From the NCBI GenBank assembly GCA_035529935.1, contig DATKVT010000102.1:1-49753 (forward strand): a stretch of DNA of 49,753 nucleotides, given 5' to 3'. Position numbers and translations under genes: made by a program. Positions 47,711 through 49,753 of the stretch are shown here, one piece after another; the stretch's first letter is position 1; every line of letters begins with the position of its first letter. The notes below the pieces were generated by a model. It had not been told where the DNA came from. It made no database searches and saw nothing but the letters and a program-made list of their open reading frames with translations. Origin of the DNA: Williamwhitmania sp. (GTDB lineage: Bacteria; Bacteroidota; Bacteroidia; Bacteroidales; Williamwhitmaniaceae).

Positions 47711-49753
47711 ATGCTTCGTAAATTAATAGTTTCCGCAGTAATATTTTTTACTTCTCTTCCAGCTTTTTCTCAAGTTACCGACTCGTTAGCCTCAGTTTCA
47801 TCTGCAGACTATACTGCTCCTAAACAATATGTGGTGGGCGGTGTAACTATTTCAGGGCTAAAGTTTCTAGATGCACAAACCCTGATAAACCTTTTTGGCC
47901 TCGACGAAGGAGAAACCATTATGGTTCCGGGCGATGAAGTCACACGAGGGATTAAAAAACTATGGAAACAGGGATTGTTTTCAAATATTAATGTTTCCAT
48001 TGTTAGGTTTAAAGGTGATACTGCATATTTTAATATGGACCTTGTTGAGCGAGCCCGAGTCTCCAAAATATTTTATACCGGACTAAAGAAATCGGAGCAA
48101 GATGCGTTAAAGGATAAGTTGACGCTCAAAATTGGAGATCAACTTACCCCATATTTGTTGTCTACGGCAGAGGGAACCATTAAAAAGTATTTTGCTGAAA
48201 AGGGTTATCGAAATATAACCGTTGATGTTCTTCAGGCAAATGATACCGTTATTTCAAATGGTGTAAGAGTAACATTTCAGGTGGATAGGAAGAAAAAGGT
48301 AAAAATAAGTAACATTGACTTTGAAGGAAATGTGGCTATCCCTGACGGTAAGCTGCGCAGGGCAATGAAAAAAACCCATAGGAAGGACTTAAACTTTTTT
48401 AAGAGTGCTAAGTTTGTAGAGTCTAACTATGAGGCTGATAAGGAGAAGATAATTACCTACTATAATGAAAAGGGTTACCGGGATGCGCGCATATTGTCCG
48501 ATTCAGTGTACGCTGTAAACCCTAAACGTGTGGGTATTGTGATTAAGATTGAAGAGGGACCAAAGTATTACTTTAGAAATATTACTTGGGTTGGAAATAC
48601 CAAATATCCCTCCGAGTTTCTAAGTGCTGTCTTGAAAATTAAAAAAGGCGATGTGTACGACAAAACGCTGCTCGATAAGCGCTTGCTCCAAGACGACAAT
48701 TCAGTTTCAACCCTCTATATGGACGATGGATACCTGTTCTTTAACGTGGAGCCTACCGAAGTGAAAATTGAGAATGACTCCATTGATGTTGAGATGAGAA
48801 TTTACGAGGGGAAGCAGGCCACTATCAATAGGGTTTTAATTAGCGGAAACACCAAAACCAATGAGCACGTAATTCGTCGCGAAATATGGACCAAGCCAGG
48901 TGAACTATTTAGCAAGAGCGATATTATGCGAACCAATCGTGAACTTGCCCAACTTGGGCACTTCGACCCTGAGAAGCTCAATGTAATTCCAATGCCAAAC
49001 CAAGCTGACGGAACTGTTGACCTTAAGTATATTGTAGAGGAGAAGCCCAACGACCAGCTCGAGATTTCTGGCGGATGGGGTGCGAATATGTTTGTTGGAA
49101 CCATTGGGATACGATTCTCAAACTTTTCCATGAGGCGAGTTTTCGACAAGGGAGCTTGGCGACCTGTTCCTTCGGGAGATAGCCAATCACTTGCCATTAG
49201 AGCTCAAACCAATGGATCATACTATAAAGCCTATAGCTTAAGCTTCGAAGAGCCTTGGCTTGGAGGTAAGAAACCTACTTCATTATCCGTATCGCTCTAC
49301 CATTCTGTGCAAAACAATAGTAGCTATGTTTACCAAGCAGGAACTCAGTATATGAAGGTTAGCGGTGCAGGTGTTGGGCTAGGTAAGCGTTTAAAATGGC
49401 CAGACAACTATTTTACATTGTCGAATGAGATTAGCTATCAAAATTACGATCTTAAGGATTGGTCCGGGTTTATTATTAGTAATGGATCGTCAAATATTTT
49501 AAGCCTAAAGACAACATTTGGACGAAATTCAACCGATCAACCAATTTACCCAAGAAGAGGGTCGAACTTATCTCTTTCTGTTCAATTTACCCCTCCCTAT
49601 TCCCTCTTTAATGGAAAGGATTATTCTAATTCGGGTATGAGTCAAAACGATAAATATAAATGGATTGAATATCACAAGTGGAATTTCCGCTACCAGTGGT
49701 TTAGCCAACTGGTAGGCAATTTGGTGTTGAGCACAAACGCACAGTTTGGTTAC
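47711..49753 (+). CDS. bamA: BamA/Omp85 outer-membrane assembly protein (cut by window end)
   Basis: The frame is open from ATG 47711 to the end of the window (681 codons). A signal peptide (MLRKLIVSAVIFFTSLPAFS) is followed by about five POTRA repeats (for example VGGVTISGLKFLDAQTL, ISNIDFEGNVAIPDGKL, RNITWVGNTKYPSEFLS, INRVLISGNTKTNEHVI) and then the start of the beta-barrel (QLEISGGWGANMFVGTIG, SLSFEEPWLGGKKPTS). BamA folds barrel proteins into the outer membrane. It starts 22 bases after uppS. The C-terminal strands lie outside the window. Confidence 0.96.
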   Translation, partial: MLRKLIVSAVIFFTSLPAFSQVTDSLASVSSADYTAPKQYVVGGVTISGLKFLDAQTLINLFGLDEGETIMVPGDEVTRGIKKLWKQGLFSNINVSIVRFKGDTAYFNMDLVERARVSKIFYTGLKKSEQDALKDKLTLKIGDQLTPYLLSTAEGTIKKYFAEKGYRNITVDVLQANDTVISNGVRVTFQVDRKKKVKISNIDFEGNVAIPDGKLRRAMKKTHRKDLNFFKSAKFVESNYEADKEKIITYYNEKGYRDARILSDSVYAVNPKRVGIVIKIEEGPKYYFRNITWVGNTKYPSEFLSAVLKIKKGDVYDKTLLDKRLLQDDNSVSTLYMDDGYLFFNVEPTEVKIENDSIDVEMRIYEGKQATINRVLISGNTKTNEHVIRREIWTKPGELFSKSDIMRTNRELAQLGHFDPEKLNVIPMPNQADGTVDLKYIVEEKPNDQLEISGGWGANMFVGTIGIRFSNFSMRRVFDKGAWRPVPSGDSQSLAIRAQTNGSYYKAYSLSFEEPWLGGKKPTSLSVSLYHSVQNNSSYVYQAGTQYMKVSGAGVGLGKRLKWPDNYFTLSNEISYQNYDLKDWSGFIISNGSSNILSLKTTFGRNSTDQPIYPRRGSNLSLSVQFTPPYSLFNGKDYSNSGMSQNDKYKWIEYHKWNFRYQWFSQLVGNLVLSTNAQFGY

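Overview
The window is a stretch of a Bacteroidota chromosome, most likely order Bacteroidales. The evidence is gldE/gldD, PorG, a cargo protein with a type IX secretion (T9SS) sorting domain, families such as DUF4924, DUF3078 and DUF6089, a Bacteroidota-type AURKAIP1/COX24 mini ribosomal protein, few Shine-Dalgarno sites, and many -7 boxes of the form TAnnTTTG. Genes are dense on both strands and mostly housekeeping. I saw no rRNA, tRNA, CRISPR array, insertion sequence or prophage.

Layout. 1-2861 (+): end of an aldehyde dehydrogenase, a LysE-type exporter, and a hybrid sensor kinase with a decayed ATPase domain. 3016-7243 (-): DsbD-like thiol reductase, RNase G/E, a 31-residue ribosomal protein too short for usual ORF cut-offs, and HU. 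7374-12372 (+): mutY-ssb-gldE-gldD, a phosphopantetheinyl transferase and a GGGP synthase-like prenyltransferase. 12434-16641 (-): a PafA-like phosphatase that has lost most catalytic residues, an M14 carboxypeptidase exported by T9SS, and a broken toxin-antitoxin pair. 16642-17548 is a loose region with one orphan secreted protein and clusters of short word-like repeats. 17549-18649 (-): ychF. 18844-22689 (+): a transketolase split into two genes around a methylglyoxal synthase-like gene, then an ECF sigma factor, a probable membrane anti-sigma factor and a Spy/CpxP-like periplasmic protein. 22749-29316 (-): hutH, hisS, ettA and two unknown secreted proteins. 29450-36069 (+): a fused aminolipid acyltransferase, YceI, EngB, Prs, bL25, Pth, an Hsp15-like S4 protein and DUF4924. 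36081-40817 (-): DUF3078 barrel, DCC oxidoreductase, flavin reductase, YD-repeat-like protein, SiaB-like kinase and ManA. 40922-42288 (+): udk and an exonuclease. 42274-43797 (-): alpha/beta hydrolase and pdxJ. 43846-49753 (+): CBS protein, nadK, two beta-barrel proteins (the second is PorG), uppS and the first 681 codons of bamA.

How the genes fit together. Envelope building is the main theme: GldD/GldE and PorG belong to gliding/T9SS, the M14 peptidase is a likely T9SS cargo, BamA assembles barrels, and UppS, the GGGP synthase-like enzyme and the fused acyltransferase supply or modify lipids. The second theme is translation: HisS, EttA, EngB, bL25, Pth, the S4 protein, YchF, the COX24 protein and RNase G. 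The most unusual items are proteins that keep a fold but appear to have lost catalysis (kinase, phosphatase, methylglyoxal synthase-like), perfect 15-bp hairpins in the rng leader and inside the sigma gene, and word-like intergenic repeats. No obvious new multi-gene defence or secretion system is present.
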